From contig NC_066856.1 of the NCBI RefSeq assembly GCF_001640805.2, positions 15,847,087-15,911,086 of the forward strand: 64,000 bases of DNA, given 5' to 3'. Below are positions 14,424 to 27,270 of the stretch, piece after piece. The notes beneath the pieces are model-generated. The model was not told the origin of the DNA. It searched no databases and saw only the letters and a list, made by a program, of their open reading frames with translations. Position numbers and translations under genes: made by a program. Each line of letters starts with the position of its first letter. Positions within the stretch are counted from its first letter, which is position 1. Source of the DNA: Lates calcarifer (taxonomy: Eukaryota; Chordata; Actinopteri; Centropomidae).

Positions 14424-17400
14424 GTCTGAATATTTAAAATAACAACCCACCCACTACAGCAAATCCATGTGTGATTGTATCATCAGTGTTTAACTTGCCT
14501 GTTTCTGGTGGGTAGCAAAGTTAATTAAACTGTCATTGTTTTAGAGTTTATCTTGATGCAAATCTCCATCCTACAGAACACTTTTCAGGACTTTAATGTT
14601 AAATCAGAAACTTTGATGAAAAGAATATATAAAAGTCACTTTCATTCTTATGCAAATTATGAGGGAGAAGTGAAGGGCACAATTCCTTTAGGTAAATGTT
14701 TTCACACTGTGATACCTGAAAGCCTTAATTTTCTTGCTTTTTGACTAATTTCTTATGAGTATATATGCAGAACATGGAAAGTTACTCTCAATATAGTGTA
14801 ATATTTGCATCAGTTAGTGCAGTGGTGAGGCATATTTAGTAATATTGCATCATTGATGTTAAAATTGATGATAAAAGTCTGACACGCGTCTGTTGTTGAA
14901 TATTGTTGCATAATTGTTGAACATGGAGAGAAAAATAATTTTTGATCTGTTTCTGTCTGTAAATGTGGAAATTTATTTTTATTTTATATATTTATTTGTA
15001 AACTACTTAAGATTAAGTGGTCTACTATAGGTTTAAAGTTTTGCCATTCTTGGACACAGTGAAATCCTCTCAAATCCAGTGGTATGAACTAACAATACAA
15101 CATGAAAAACAGGTTGCTTTTGCAAAGCTGGCATTTGGGAGATGCATGGTGCAACATACGAAGTAAGGGCTTTGAACATGACAGGGAGATAATGCAGATG
15201 CTGCTAAAAGCCTTTTTTCCCCCTAACAAATACAGGAGCATCTTTAAAGCCACATTGACTCTGGGTGTGGACAATTTCATAACACGACAGAAAAGCGTGG
15301 ATGTGGTGGTAACATCTATTTCCGAGCGTTATCACCTGCCTCTGATTCACCCCCTCTATACCTTCCTGTCACCATGGCAGCAGCAATAGGAAGCAGTTTG
15401 ATAACTCTGTTTCTTTATCAGAAAAAAGCCTGGCTGACATTTGGACTAAGATGACTGATACAACGTTGCAGCCGACATTCATTTCACCTCTTTTCAGCCC
15501 ACATCTTCATCTCTCTCTGTATGCATTTTCATAGAAGAATATTCTTATGTTGTGATAAAGCAACAGAATAAATTGCTGTTAGTTGTGCTGCACTGCAAGA
15601 TGCCAGTAAATGAGATACTGCTGTATATCTTGATCCTACCTGCAGTATGTAACCACATTAAAGCTGAAGAAGCCTGTTGTGCCTGTGTGGCACTAAGTCT
15701 TTTAGTACAGTTATAAATAAAAATGCAGTCATTTTCTCTCACCTCAAATTCAGGTTGGGGATTGTTTTAAATTCAGGCCTTTCTGGTTCCTGTTAGGGTC
15801 TACAAATATACCTTTTCATAGAGTTTTTGGCTCTATTCACCCATGCTTTTCTTGCTATCAAACAATGAAATATCTGCCAAGAAAAGTCACTACTACCAAT
15901 TCACTCTGTAGTAACAGTAAATTGGGATTTTAGACATTTATCATTGTTTCAATTAGAATTAGTATGCCTAGTAAAATAGATTTATGAAGTATATTTCTCA
16001 TCTATAAAATAAAATGCATGGCATTGTGGGATTGTTAGCAGGAAGCGGTGTATAAGCTGTATAAGGATGCTACTTTTCCCCTTCCATTGTGGGAATATCT
16101 GAGAGCACTTTGTAGAGCATAAATTTCACTGTCAATATAAGGACACGCAAAATATGGCAGATACTTCTTAAGACGAACGACAGTGCCAGTCATTTCAGCA
16201 AGTGGCCCTTAACATTCAAGCCTCTGGCAGCTATAGCAATTATAATTATTATGGAGCTGCAAAGTTCATGGAGGGAGGAGGTCAGAGTGGATGGATAGGT
16301 CAACAAAACACCATACTACTACAGCACTTATACCACTCTTCACTTCCTGAGTCCTTCCTTAACAAAGTACTTATTTTAACCCAATCCACTATCTTTGACT
16401 AAACAACACAAGAGATTAGAATATGGCCTCTGAGCAAGCCAAGGCTTGTTGTAGACTAAGAAGTTAAGTTTTTTGATTTGACTTTGTGAGTCTCCTAATG
16501 CAACAATAGGCAGGACATTGCTTGACTTATATGCAGTAACTGAATGGATCAGGGTTGGTGCCTCAAATCAGACTGAAACCAAACTGTGTGCACCATTAAT
16601 TTAAAATCTGGTAACCAGATACAGGATACATTTCATAGAACACTTTTTGCCACCAATGTTTTTGGTGGTTAAATTAAAACTATAAAGGCACTCAAGAGTC
16701 TTAAAAGTTACAACATCTATTAAACAAAGGTCAAAGAGATAGCACCAGCTGCCCACAACTCAATTGTATTGCTTTTTTGCCACACAGGATGACAAGGTAG
16801 GAATAGAAATTCAAGGCTGAGCCATCGTTAATGTTATTAGTTCCTCCTGTGCTTTTACTGCAGCGACAGCTCAAAATGCTCTGTTGTGAAAAAGGTCTAT
16901 CTATTTATCTATCTATGTCATATTTCTTAAAACATTGGGGACTTTAGTTTGGCTATAAATGTAAGTGAACATAGAGGGGGTTTTATGCCTGAGGAGGACC
17001 ACACTAATTTATGTTAAATTAAATTAGTCATGTTGAACGTGATAATTACTCATGTTAAGCTAAAATGATCATCCAAGACTAGACGCTGATACAGTGTGCC
17101 ATGACTATAGCTTGTGGGCATTTTATTTTCTTAGTCATAACAGCAGGGATGGAACCAGCTCTAATTTAAAAGCTTTACAGGCTTGCAGCCTGAAAATGTT
17201 CCAACTAAAACTGTGTGTGTGGGGGGCTGAGTGTTTGTGTGGCATAGTGGGACACACACAGGAACAGCTCATCAATTCTGTGTCATTCTAAGCAGAATAC
17301 ACCACTTTTCTGTTTTATTACTACTGACCCTTGCACACTGCAAATACTTCATAGGGTTAACACTAAAAACCAATAAACTAAATGAAGTAATAAACCTTAT

Positions 17401-20400
17401 TTACATTATATGTCTCAGAACATAAGACAAAAAAGGCTTGTGTCAGAGGTAGAGGCTTTGGGTCCTGCCCTCCTAGTGGGAGTGGTAGTTGTGGTAATTG
17501 AGGCTCATTATTGATGAGTTGGTGCACCTGCTGTTTGGCCTATTTAAACATCCCTCTGCTTTCCTTCACTGTTGGCTTTCCAGAAGGCACAGCTTCTCTG
17601 CAGAGCCCCTGTCAGATTTAGTGTTTTGTACCCTACAAATGTGTCTCAAATCCTTGCACCATCCTAATTCTAAAATGGTCTGTTCATTTCGTAAAAGTGG
17701 CAAAATAAGTGTACTCCAAAGATGCATTTGGGATTTGCTTGGTTTCTGGGTGTGCTGATGGTGGACTCCAATTTTCCCACAAAGAAATGCACAAAAGCAC
17801 TGTAGAACCCATTCACAGTGGGGGATTCAAACAAATGGATGTTTTTTAGAAACAGAAAGTAAAAAAGCATTTCAAAAAACATTTTGCTCCCTTTTTAAAT
17901 AAGTGTAATTGGTAGTAGCTTTCCAAAGTTCTAGTTTGATGTCATGTCCTGTGTTATTTCCAAAGAAGCTAAACAATTTTTGGAATACCAACTCCCAAGA
18001 ATACCAAATTACGAAGCTTAGAGAAGGCACAGTTTATCTGTCTTCACAAAGGTATTTGGTTCTGGAAGCTTGGTGACATCAAGTCCTGTCCAATAAATGT
18101 TTGCAAACCATTGCTCTTTTGTGGAACCATTTATTTAGACAAAATATTAAATAAAAGTGGATGGTGCAACACAGCTAAGACAAAAAAGCTAAGCCAACTC
18201 CCTTCATGTTTTTTTTTTTAATTCTGTGCCAGTGCTCAAGTAAAGCATTGACCATTTCTCTGATTCTGTCTGTGTCTGCAGTCAGGATCCTAGCCCCTGG
18301 TCCTGCTTTAAAAAAAAGCCTTTTTACACAAATGGATTTTGAGAAGTGATTTAAAGGATGATGCAAATTTAGCAGGCCTAAGCCCCTCAAGCGGGACAGT
18401 CTAAGACCTATTTCTGAAACCAAAAGCCAAGTCATGTTTCTTGTCTTTAGCCTAAATATAATCTGAAAACTGAAAGATTACTCTTAAGTAAGATTAATTT
18501 AAATTTCACCAAGTAGTTTTTTTCATTTCCATTCTGATCAAAAGACTCATAGGGGTTATTTTTGAAATGAACTAAGAAATAACTTTTTTTCTTAGGATGA
18601 TTTGTTGCCAAGAAGTGGAGCCACTGAAGCCCAGACCAATGTGTCAGCCCCTGAGCTTGCAGTGATTTGAGCCACGGCGAGCCCAACAGCTAAAACAATC
18701 CCTCTGCCCTCACTGGTGTCCCTGCTGGAGCTCCAACCCTGCCTGAGCCACAAACTGTTTGTTTTTTTTTTTGCAGAAGCTTGGCTGCTGAATCTGCAGC
18801 TACTCATGCCAGCAGTCCTCACAGTGCTCCTGCTAGGGGGTGAAGGTCAGACTTCACAGTATCTGCATTCAGAAGACCGTCTGCTACCATTACTCTTTTT
18901 TTTTTTTAAATCTTTTCTCTATGACACATTACTGTTATCCATAGTAATCAGTAGCTCAGTTAGAAATTAAACTGTCGGCAGTTTCCTCAGTCTACAGAGA
19001 CCAACAATCCCCCTTTGGTTTACCTATTTCTACACACAAAAAAATGAAACCCTTGCAGCTCATGTCTTACAAAACGTTATCATGAATTCCCAGTTGTCTG
19101 TGTTTTTGATGTAAGCGAAGTACAGCTGTCCATTGAGGCAATTAATTTATTTGATATCCAATCTCCCAGTAGTATAGACAAACCTTGTAGGAAGTAACTG
19201 TCAACCACCTAATCTACATTCACCACCACCCAGCTGTTTCTGTGACAGGGTTCATTCAGAGGTGTTACTTAGTTTACAACATCTGTGACATTAAAGATTT
19301 ATTTTTAACTTAGATTTCATCAAGTCTTCACGAACAATGCCAGCTGGTTGATGTTTGTTCTGATTATGAAAGTTTCAGATACCTCATCATTGCTTTTGGC
19401 TGCAGGCTGAAGACCTTGACGTTGTTGTTGAAGCTGCTTTTGATGTCCCTTCCCAATTAGCGACTTTTATTTGATGTTTTTCAAGCTCTGAAATGCTCTC
19501 CTTAAAGCACATTCATCATGAACATGTCATATGTTGTAAATCATCCCTTCAGTCTTTGAGCTGAAAACAAGTTTCTAAGTTTTAGCTTCAGCTGTGATGA
19601 AAAATAAATCTGTGGGTGATAATCTTCTGATCATAGTTCATTCATCCTGACAACTGAACTAAAATAGAAATTCAAACATCCCAAATAACTACTGACCTTG
19701 AACTTCATTTGAGCTAGTAGTTTTAAAACTACTCCTGATTGTGGAAATTCTTTGGGATCAGAGCATGACAACTTTTGACCAGGTTTTAACCAGGATTGTA
19801 TGACTCCTGATCTTTGTTGAACACGTGAGAATCAAAGTTAAACTCGGGCAAGAGGTTGGTTGTAATGGAACATGGCCAGGCATCCACAGTTGAGGTGGTG
19901 AAGGGGAGGAGGTGGGTCATACAACATTGCGATGCTGAAATGACAGCTGAATGGCGGCAGAGAGCGAGAACATTTTAAACTGATACAGCTTACAGGTGAT
20001 TAGCTCTAGTTGGGTGTGTCAGGTTGTGATTGGTGGGGCTTAGAGATAGCAGGAAACAGTTGTGATTCAGCAGGTAAGTGCAGATAGATAATCTTCCTGA
20101 CTGAACATTTGCTAAGCTTCATTTAGAGAAAAACATCTTAGACACTTGGACTGTTCATTTACGTACATTTATGTACATTTTACATACAATATATTATACA
20201 TACATCCACAAATCTTTTTTTATGTAGAGGATGATCCATTGCATATAGATACATGTCAAAGACGTCATTGATGTGTATTGCAGGTGGGGTGTGTTATTGG
20301 TGAGTATTCCTTCAAAGGGCATGCATCAGTGAAAATCCCTGAATAATATGCTCTACAAAGCACCAGTGACTGTTTAGGGAGCTCAAGGGATCCATCTCCC

Positions 20401-22236
20401 CCCACTGAGCTGTGCCTCGCTGCATACAAAACCTCATAAACATTTTTAAGTTGTTGTCCTGTAAGGCTGCTGCGTCAATCACAGCTCAGAGTATTTGGTG
20501 TGTGGCTGCTAAATAAACAACTAATCTTGTGTGTTTCATTATAAAAATAAACAAAAAAGGGAAATGGCTTAAAGGCACCAATAAAAGACAAAAATGAATA
20601 GTGTAAAAATAACATTACATGACAGCAGCACCTATTATCCCAGCCAGATTTAGCCATCTGTTAATCACTGTCAAACCACCATTCAGCTCATTGTAAATAA
20701 TTAAGTGCCCTGCTGATGTGGACTGTACACCTTCTGCTGCAGGAGTCATACATTGTGAGACAGCCATCAAATATTGAGAGTCATTCCTTTGTGTATACAG
20801 TATCCTTTTTGCTGTTTCAAGATAACCAAGAATAAACTCCATATTCTGGGTTTTTGTTTAGAAAAATATGTAGTGTTTCTTAGATTTGGTCACTGTGCAT
20901 TAATTATGTGACCTGAATGTGGTTTGAATTTTTTTAACCCCCTGTAAAGTACAATCACAAAACAGCGGAGGCAGAGATGAGTGATTGCAGAGAGGCAGCA
21001 GGAACACAGCGATCTCAGCAGTAATATTTACAAGGATGCTTATGTGAACCAGATATGGTAAGATTCTCTTTAATGTCAGGTTCCAACCTGTGATTGCACA
21101 TTAGCTTGAAAGACTGGTGCTCTCCAGCACTGTAATTACCTACAGTAAGTGTCTTCAGCCAAGAGAATGGCAGCTCGCACAGGCAGGGGGTGGACTTTAT
21201 CTCAATTAGTCTGCTCTGTTTCATCTCCTGTCTCTCTGAGGACATCAGTAACATGGAGATTGGGGCTTGTCCTGCATACAGCTGGTGGGCCCATCCTCTC
21301 CTTGACACAACAGAGAATGTCACAGAATAAAACTGAGAGCATTCAGAAGCTCTCTTTGAAGTGAAAGCGTTTACTTGGAAGTCTGACATAGCTCTACAGC
21401 TGAATTTGTGATCTGCAAACAAATTGGATCCATTCTGATGAAGAAACTCAGCAGTAACATCTGCTACGTTCTGTGAGAGCTGCCTCTGATAGAGATTTGA
21501 TAGCTGACAGCTTTTGATAAGTCACTTATGACAATTTGTCTTTTTGTCTTGAGTGTTTATCTCTGCTGTTCCTGTCCTATTCATTCTCAGTGTGGGGAGG
21601 GCTGCAAGCCTTGTTGTCACGCAGGTGTTTTGTTTTTTTTTTTTTTGTTTTTGTTTCACAACACTTTTGAATGTTCCCTCTGTCATAAAGTAGAAGGACA
21701 ACAAAATCCTTCTAATGTAATGAAAGGAAAAGTTTTTGCATTCAGATACAATAGACATTATTATAGAATGTACAGTGCTGGATTGAATATTATGCACAGA
21801 GTCAAGAGGTATCCTCAGTTGAACTCTCCAAAGCAGGTGTACTTTACAGTCATGCACCAGTGTAAAAAAAAGAAACTAAACCACCAGCAGGTCTTTGCTT
21901 TCTGTGTTCATTCCATCATGTTTCAATCCACCACAAGCTAAATGCTGTTACGAAAGCTCAGAGAGGGCAAAAGGCAGAGCTGTCATTGTGACAGGGCACT
22001 GGGGTGTCAAAAAGGCAGGCAGCACTACAGGCAAGGTCTGCCAGTGCTATATGAGGATTTTGGCGACAGTCAGAATAGGACAAAGACACAAATGTCTCAC
22101 CAGTCCTTCATGCAAAAATACCAGCGAACAAAGAGGGAATGTGCAGCAGGCAAACTGCATTAAGTTTTTACATAAAAATAGATCAGTGTTGTCACCTAGA
22201 ATGTCCCCTCTGTCCTCAGACCATGCAGGGCTGAGG

Positions 22237-22289
22237 TGGTTTTTTTTGTTTGTTTGTTTTTTTTTTTGTTTGTTTGTTTTTTTTATTTT
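22237..22289. repeat. T-rich TTTG repeat
   Basis: Alternating poly(T) runs and TTTG units twice over, a low-complexity tract. It creates a false Phe-rich frame on the plus strand and a Lys-rich one on the minus strand. Confidence 0.9.
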
Positions 22290-25200
22290 GCATGAAGCAA
22301 GGAAGGAAAAAGGCCAAAGTCTCATACAATATGTGCATTGTAGCCATGGTAAAATGGGAAACAATAGACCGATGTCGGTGTGGCTTCTTCTTCTTTATTT
22401 AAAGAATACCCAAGTCATGGCATGATCACTGGTTTTGATTAATGACTGATGGGTTTCCTGTGATTTCACTACAATAAAAATGCAAACTGGCAAGTCCATT
22501 CTGTTCTTGTTTGACACGAGCTATAATTATGCTGAATTTGAAATTCAGTTGCAAAGCCCAGTTTATATTTTCATTTTCAAGTTTAATTAAGCATTGTCAG
22601 CTGATTTGAAAATGAGCATTAAAGCCAGGATTATATTTTGGTTCATTTGGCAATTTTAGCAGTAATTATGCATTTTCAAACCTTTAAAATGAGAACTGGA
22701 TTTGCGCACAGCTCTGCTAAGAACACAGCAGGATTTATATTTGCAAAACGCTGAAATAAAATCAACAACATTTCAGTAGAACACTGCTGTCAGTGTATCA
22801 CCTGAAGTGGCAAAGTAAGTGTGCACAGTGCTATCATATGAAATTTAACTCAGGTGAACTTTGACACACAAAGTTGTGTGTTTGAACATTTGCAAACTCT
22901 TGAAAGAGTAATATTTTTTGTGGGAATGGAGAGCCAGAGTCCAAAGTGGAACAAGTTAGCATATTAGCTGTGTTGCATCCTATTTTATATAAAGGTTCTC
23001 TGCCAGAGTGTAAACTGGGTCATTATCATCTCCTCCCAGTCCTTGCTGTGGTGAGTTTGGTGTTCCTTTGGGGAGTGACAAACACTCTTAACCACAAATA
23101 ACAAAGCTGTGCATATTCTATATAATACTATATACTACCTAATTTATAAGACAAACTGAGCTTGCCCTGCTCTGAAATTCATGTAATTTCCAAAATGAGA
23201 GGACTGGGCTGTCCTAAGTCTTCAAGTGTGGAGTCAGGTTTATTTTAGGTAGATTGTAACATCCATTTTAGCTAGATGATTCACTCAAATCAAATTATCC
23301 AGAACTTAATGTAGTTTATCATCTTATTCACCCAAGAGAAGCTGTAATAAACCCAACCACATACTGACATTTTAATGATCTAAAATAGTTGTTTTTCATG
23401 GTGCCTCCAAACTGTGAAGAGGTAGTGAGCCCATCCGCTCACTCATTTTAAAATCATTGCTGCAGGTACAGTCTGAATTCACCACCCACACTGTTTTTGG
23501 GGATTGTGAGTGTCAAAACCATCTGGCATTAAGCAAAGAAGTCTGAGAAACATGGCTGCTGCCATGGGAAACCTGGGGCAAGTGCTTTGCAGTTGAAGAT
23601 ACGTTTACAGTGTCTAATAGATTGGCACAGGGCCAGGAATCTGATCGTCCACCTAAGGCCACAGTCAAGGGTCAAGCAAGTCAGTGGAGTGAAATGTTGA
23701 GGTTTAATCACCAAGCAGTGAAGTTTTGAGGGGGGGATTGAAAATTCATGCCATGGGCAAATTATTATTTTCAGGTGTTTGTGGAAAAAAATGAGGTGGC
23801 GAAGCCATGTTTGTGATTTCCCCTTTTTACTACAGTTCCCCCTCTAATGCAACTGCCAAGCCATTTCGTGTTGATGGTTCACTTTAATGTCAAAACTCCT
23901 CATCTGCAGGCTTGAAAAATTTGCATGCTAGGTATCATTTGTTCCCCGAAGTCACAATCCCCATAAAACTCGTTGCCTCTCCTCCCTTTGCCCCCTGTGC
24001 AGGTGACAAGCTAAAATGAGAGATAGCTCCATTTGCTTCCTATAGCTAATTGGATTAGTGCTTAAGGCACTACAATAATGGCTGAATTTAGAGAGGCAGG
24101 CGGAGAGAATAGGGGAGTGGGGAGTGGAGTGGTAGAGCCAATTTTCCAGTGAAATGAGCTTTGCTCCAGGTGAGGAGAAAACTCCTGCAGAGAAATAGAG
24201 AGGCTCTGTGTTAGGAGATTTTATGCTACCAGACGCAGTAATGTGTCACAGAATTTACATTCAGTGCCTCACAAGAAGAGAACATACCGTCGTTGTAAAA
24301 GACATGTTTGTACTATCATCACAATGCAGCAAATTAATTACATGTCATGTGTGCTTTATAACATGCTGTAGAGTAGATTTGATTCTGAGTAGCTGGAGGG
24401 TGTGAATCAGTTTTAGATAATACTGCAGCTATGACGCAGCATCTTTATCACTGTCATATATGTATGTTTAAAGGAACTTTGTGGATTTTTTTAAAGATGC
24501 AAATTTATGTTTACACTCAGTTTCTCACCAAAACTCTGTGTGTAATCCTTGAGGCCTAACAAACAAGCTGAATGCATTTTCTTCCTCATGAAGCAAAGCC
24601 AAATATTTTAAACCCTGCAGCATTTACAGTCATATTCCTAGCCTTTTGTTGGTACATTGCTTCATTTCTTTGTGCATTTATCCCACCAACTGTTGATTGC
24701 CAAAACAGCCTGAAACTGGTGGCAGGAAAGTGTATTGAATAGCTGCATTCATGTGTGCCTTTGTGTGTCTGCAGAAGACAGAAATTAGAGAGCTGCTCAC
24801 AAACACTGCTCATAGTATATTTAAATATATTCAGTACAGTCAGTATATTCAAAACATCATTGATTATTATTACAATGATAGGAATAGAATATGTATGTGT
24901 ACTGCTGACTTCCACTGTCATTCCTGATACTACCACAAGACTGTGCCAAAGAGAGGAATTTTCAAATTCTACTAATGGATTTAATATTTGATATAGAAAA
25001 ATATGGTTTTATTCTATTTCTTCATTTTTCAGTTAGCGTACCCTACAGTAAAAATATGATTACCTTTCTTAGAGTGGAGTTCAGCCATTGTTATCTCTGT
25101 TTGAATGTTTCCTCAGGCTTCCTGCACACTGGCACCTCAACTATATTCAGGCCAGAGCCAGTAGTTAAAAACAGCATACAATGGAAGAAAATTACACAGA

Positions 25201-25640
25201 AAGTCCATTCAACTACTTTGAAAAATATCTTAATTAGCCTGTTACTATGAAACCTCTACAGTAATAGTTATGTTTCATCAATGGAGGTTTAACAGTACTA
25301 CATTTTCTGATTCTGTTGACAGTTTCTCAGTTCACTCCCCATGACTTATTGTAAATCTGCACAAAGCAGCTTTGAATGCTGGCAGCTCCAGATGGCAGCA
25401 GGAGGTAAGATGTTTTCAAAATGTGAATATGCAGAATTCATGTAACCTGATGCTAACCTGATGGAAGCTCATGCTGCACACTGATTAGTCTGTGATACAG
25501 GGACAAATGAGGCAAAAGGTTTTACATGACAATTTTCAGTTAAAAAGAAAAGAGAATTTGTAAAGGGAATGAATTCTTTGTCCTCTGAAAATGATTCACA
25601 AGAAAGGCTTTTCATTTTAGGCATCACACTACTAACACCT

Positions 25641-25894
25641 TAAAGGTACCCTGTAGAGTTTTTGTCAGCAAGGCAAGTCACATGTTTCTCATCACAAAAC
25701 ATTTTGCCGAAGCAATTTTTAGAAAAAATTGAAACATTCATTGTTTGCATTCATGTTTGCATGCTGGTAGTCTTCTGTTTTCTTGCCTTTGTTGGTGAAA
25801 CCATGAGCAGGATCGTGTATCACATCAGGGTCCTATTTTAAAAACATTGCTCCATTGTGCTACCAGTGGTCAGAAACTCCACATGGTACCTTTA
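25641..25894. mobile_element. Small inverted-repeat element (MITE-like), 254 bases
   Basis: The left end TAAAGGTACCCTGTAGAGTT (25641-25660, continuing TTTG to 25664) and the reverse complement of the right end (25871-25894) match at 21 of 24 positions. The interior is noncoding. An AT-rich interior between two near-identical inverted ends with no transposase is the pattern of a nonautonomous DNA transposon. Superfamily and target duplication are not clear; a T or TA duplication is possible. Confidence 0.65.
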
Positions 25895-26254
25895 GTCATC
25901 ACTGAAGACATTGTATCTTTATCTTGAGGGTCAAGAGTCATTCCATTATCATGATTCAGATGAGCATTATGATCTGATGTTTTCATCTGAACCAAAATCT
26001 CTCAAAGATCACTTCCTCTCCCTTGTTTTGAAGCAAATTGTGACAAATTCTAAACTCCTGAACCTGTGCATGAGTATGTGAGAGCCCTGTAGGACTGAAA
26101 TGAAAGTCATGAATTGTGATGTGCAGACACCAATTGCAAACTGCATGTAAGCAGTGCTCACAAACTCTGTCACAGCCCCAGGATTAGTAGCAGGACATTT
26201 ATGGCTTCAATCCAAACTTTAAATATGCTTATGATCTCATACAAAGAGCAGTGA

Positions 26255-26640
26255 ACAAGAAAGATAAAACTCAAATCAATATTTAATGTGACCACCCTTT
26301 ACATTTTAAAGCACCAACTCTACTTGCACACAGTTTTCAAGGTATTTGGCAGGTTGGTTTCAAGCATCTTGGTGAACTTGCCACATTGGATTTAGGCTTC
26401 TGTTTCCTCACATAATCCCAGACTAACTCCATCACGTTGAGATCAGGGCCTTGTGGGGGCCAGACCATCCGGTGCAGGACTCCTTGTCTTTTTCGTTGCT
26501 GGAGATTGTTCTTTATGACCCTGACTGTATGTTTAGGGTCGTGATCAAGCTGCACAGTTATTTTTGGGACCAATCAGACGCCTCCCCCTCCCTGTTTCTT
26601 CATGCACAAATTATGTATTTTTTCCAGATCAGATCAGGAT
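26255..26640 (-). pseudogene. Tc1/mariner transposase C-terminal fragment
   Basis: The open stretch 26337-26573 on the minus strand reads as the end of a Tc1-type DDE transposase. LDHDPKHT contains the second catalytic Asp, and WPPQGPDLNVMELVWDYV contains the catalytic Glu in the usual PDLNxxExxW setting. Below it a shifted frame gives a Tc1-like end (KYLENCVQVELVL), and the following DNA (GGTGGTCACATTAAATATTGA) resembles the tail of fish Tc1 elements. The N-terminal two thirds, the first catalytic Asp and recognisable terminal repeats are missing. It is an old dead copy. Confidence 0.75.
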
Positions 26641-27233
26641 TTTGAGTGCAAAGGTTCTCTGTATAATATTGTGTATGAGGATTTTTAAACACATAAGCCC
26701 ATTAAAAAAACTCTTGTCAATGAAGATTTTTTTTATGGCTTGAGCAGCTCTCCCACAAAGTTGAAAATGGAAACTGTACCTGCTGCGTTTAGAGTCTGTA
26801 AAATCAATTTTCTTGTCAGACTCTTACACTTGGCCTTCATCTATATGATTATTCTGCTACGCCTTTATTTCAGATGTCATAATTGCCTATTATATGTGCC
26901 ACAATGGGAAACAGAGTTTCATGCAGAATGTAAATAAATGTAGCAGTCACTGTCGGAGAATGTGGGAAAGAAATGGATTTGAGGGATGGTGTGAACACAC
27001 ATGGCATGAAATAGAAAATTGCTGAGATGCAATGGAGAAGACATGGACTTATGGCCATTCTACAGTGCTGATTTATCTGATGAGAGAGGCAATTCAACAC
27101 TTCTGCACTGATTTGTGGATGTTCTTCATGCCCTGTCCACCTAGATCAATATGGGTGTCAGTGCTATGGCTTTAAATTACTGTTAGATGCTCATTACGAA
27201 GCAGAGCTCAATAGAATTGGGGTGTTGTATGTG

Positions 27234-27235
<2 letters not shown>

Positions 27236-27269
<34 letters not shown>
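27236..27269. repeat. (TG)n microsatellite
   Basis: About 17 TG units between GTGGTT and TTGCACC. Confidence 0.97.

Positions 27270-27270
<1 letters not shown>

Larger units (their letters stand above)
11390..25640. other. Gene-free stretch with possible regulatory islands
   Basis: No coding exon supported. Frames of up to 176 codons (21.9-22.4 kb) include low-complexity T tracts and show no family motif. Islands that look nonrepetitive and more balanced in composition lie near 12120-12640 and 22440-22760. Confidence 0.45.

Noticed and set aside
15102..15389. A 95-codon plus-strand frame.
   Set aside because: It looks weakly protein-like but has no motif and no supporting neighbouring exon, and a frame of similar span is open on the other strand.
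21895..22425. A 176-codon open frame on the plus strand.
   Set aside because: It includes a poly(T)-derived Phe run, resembles no family, and overlaps opposing frames of similar length. It is chance openness.
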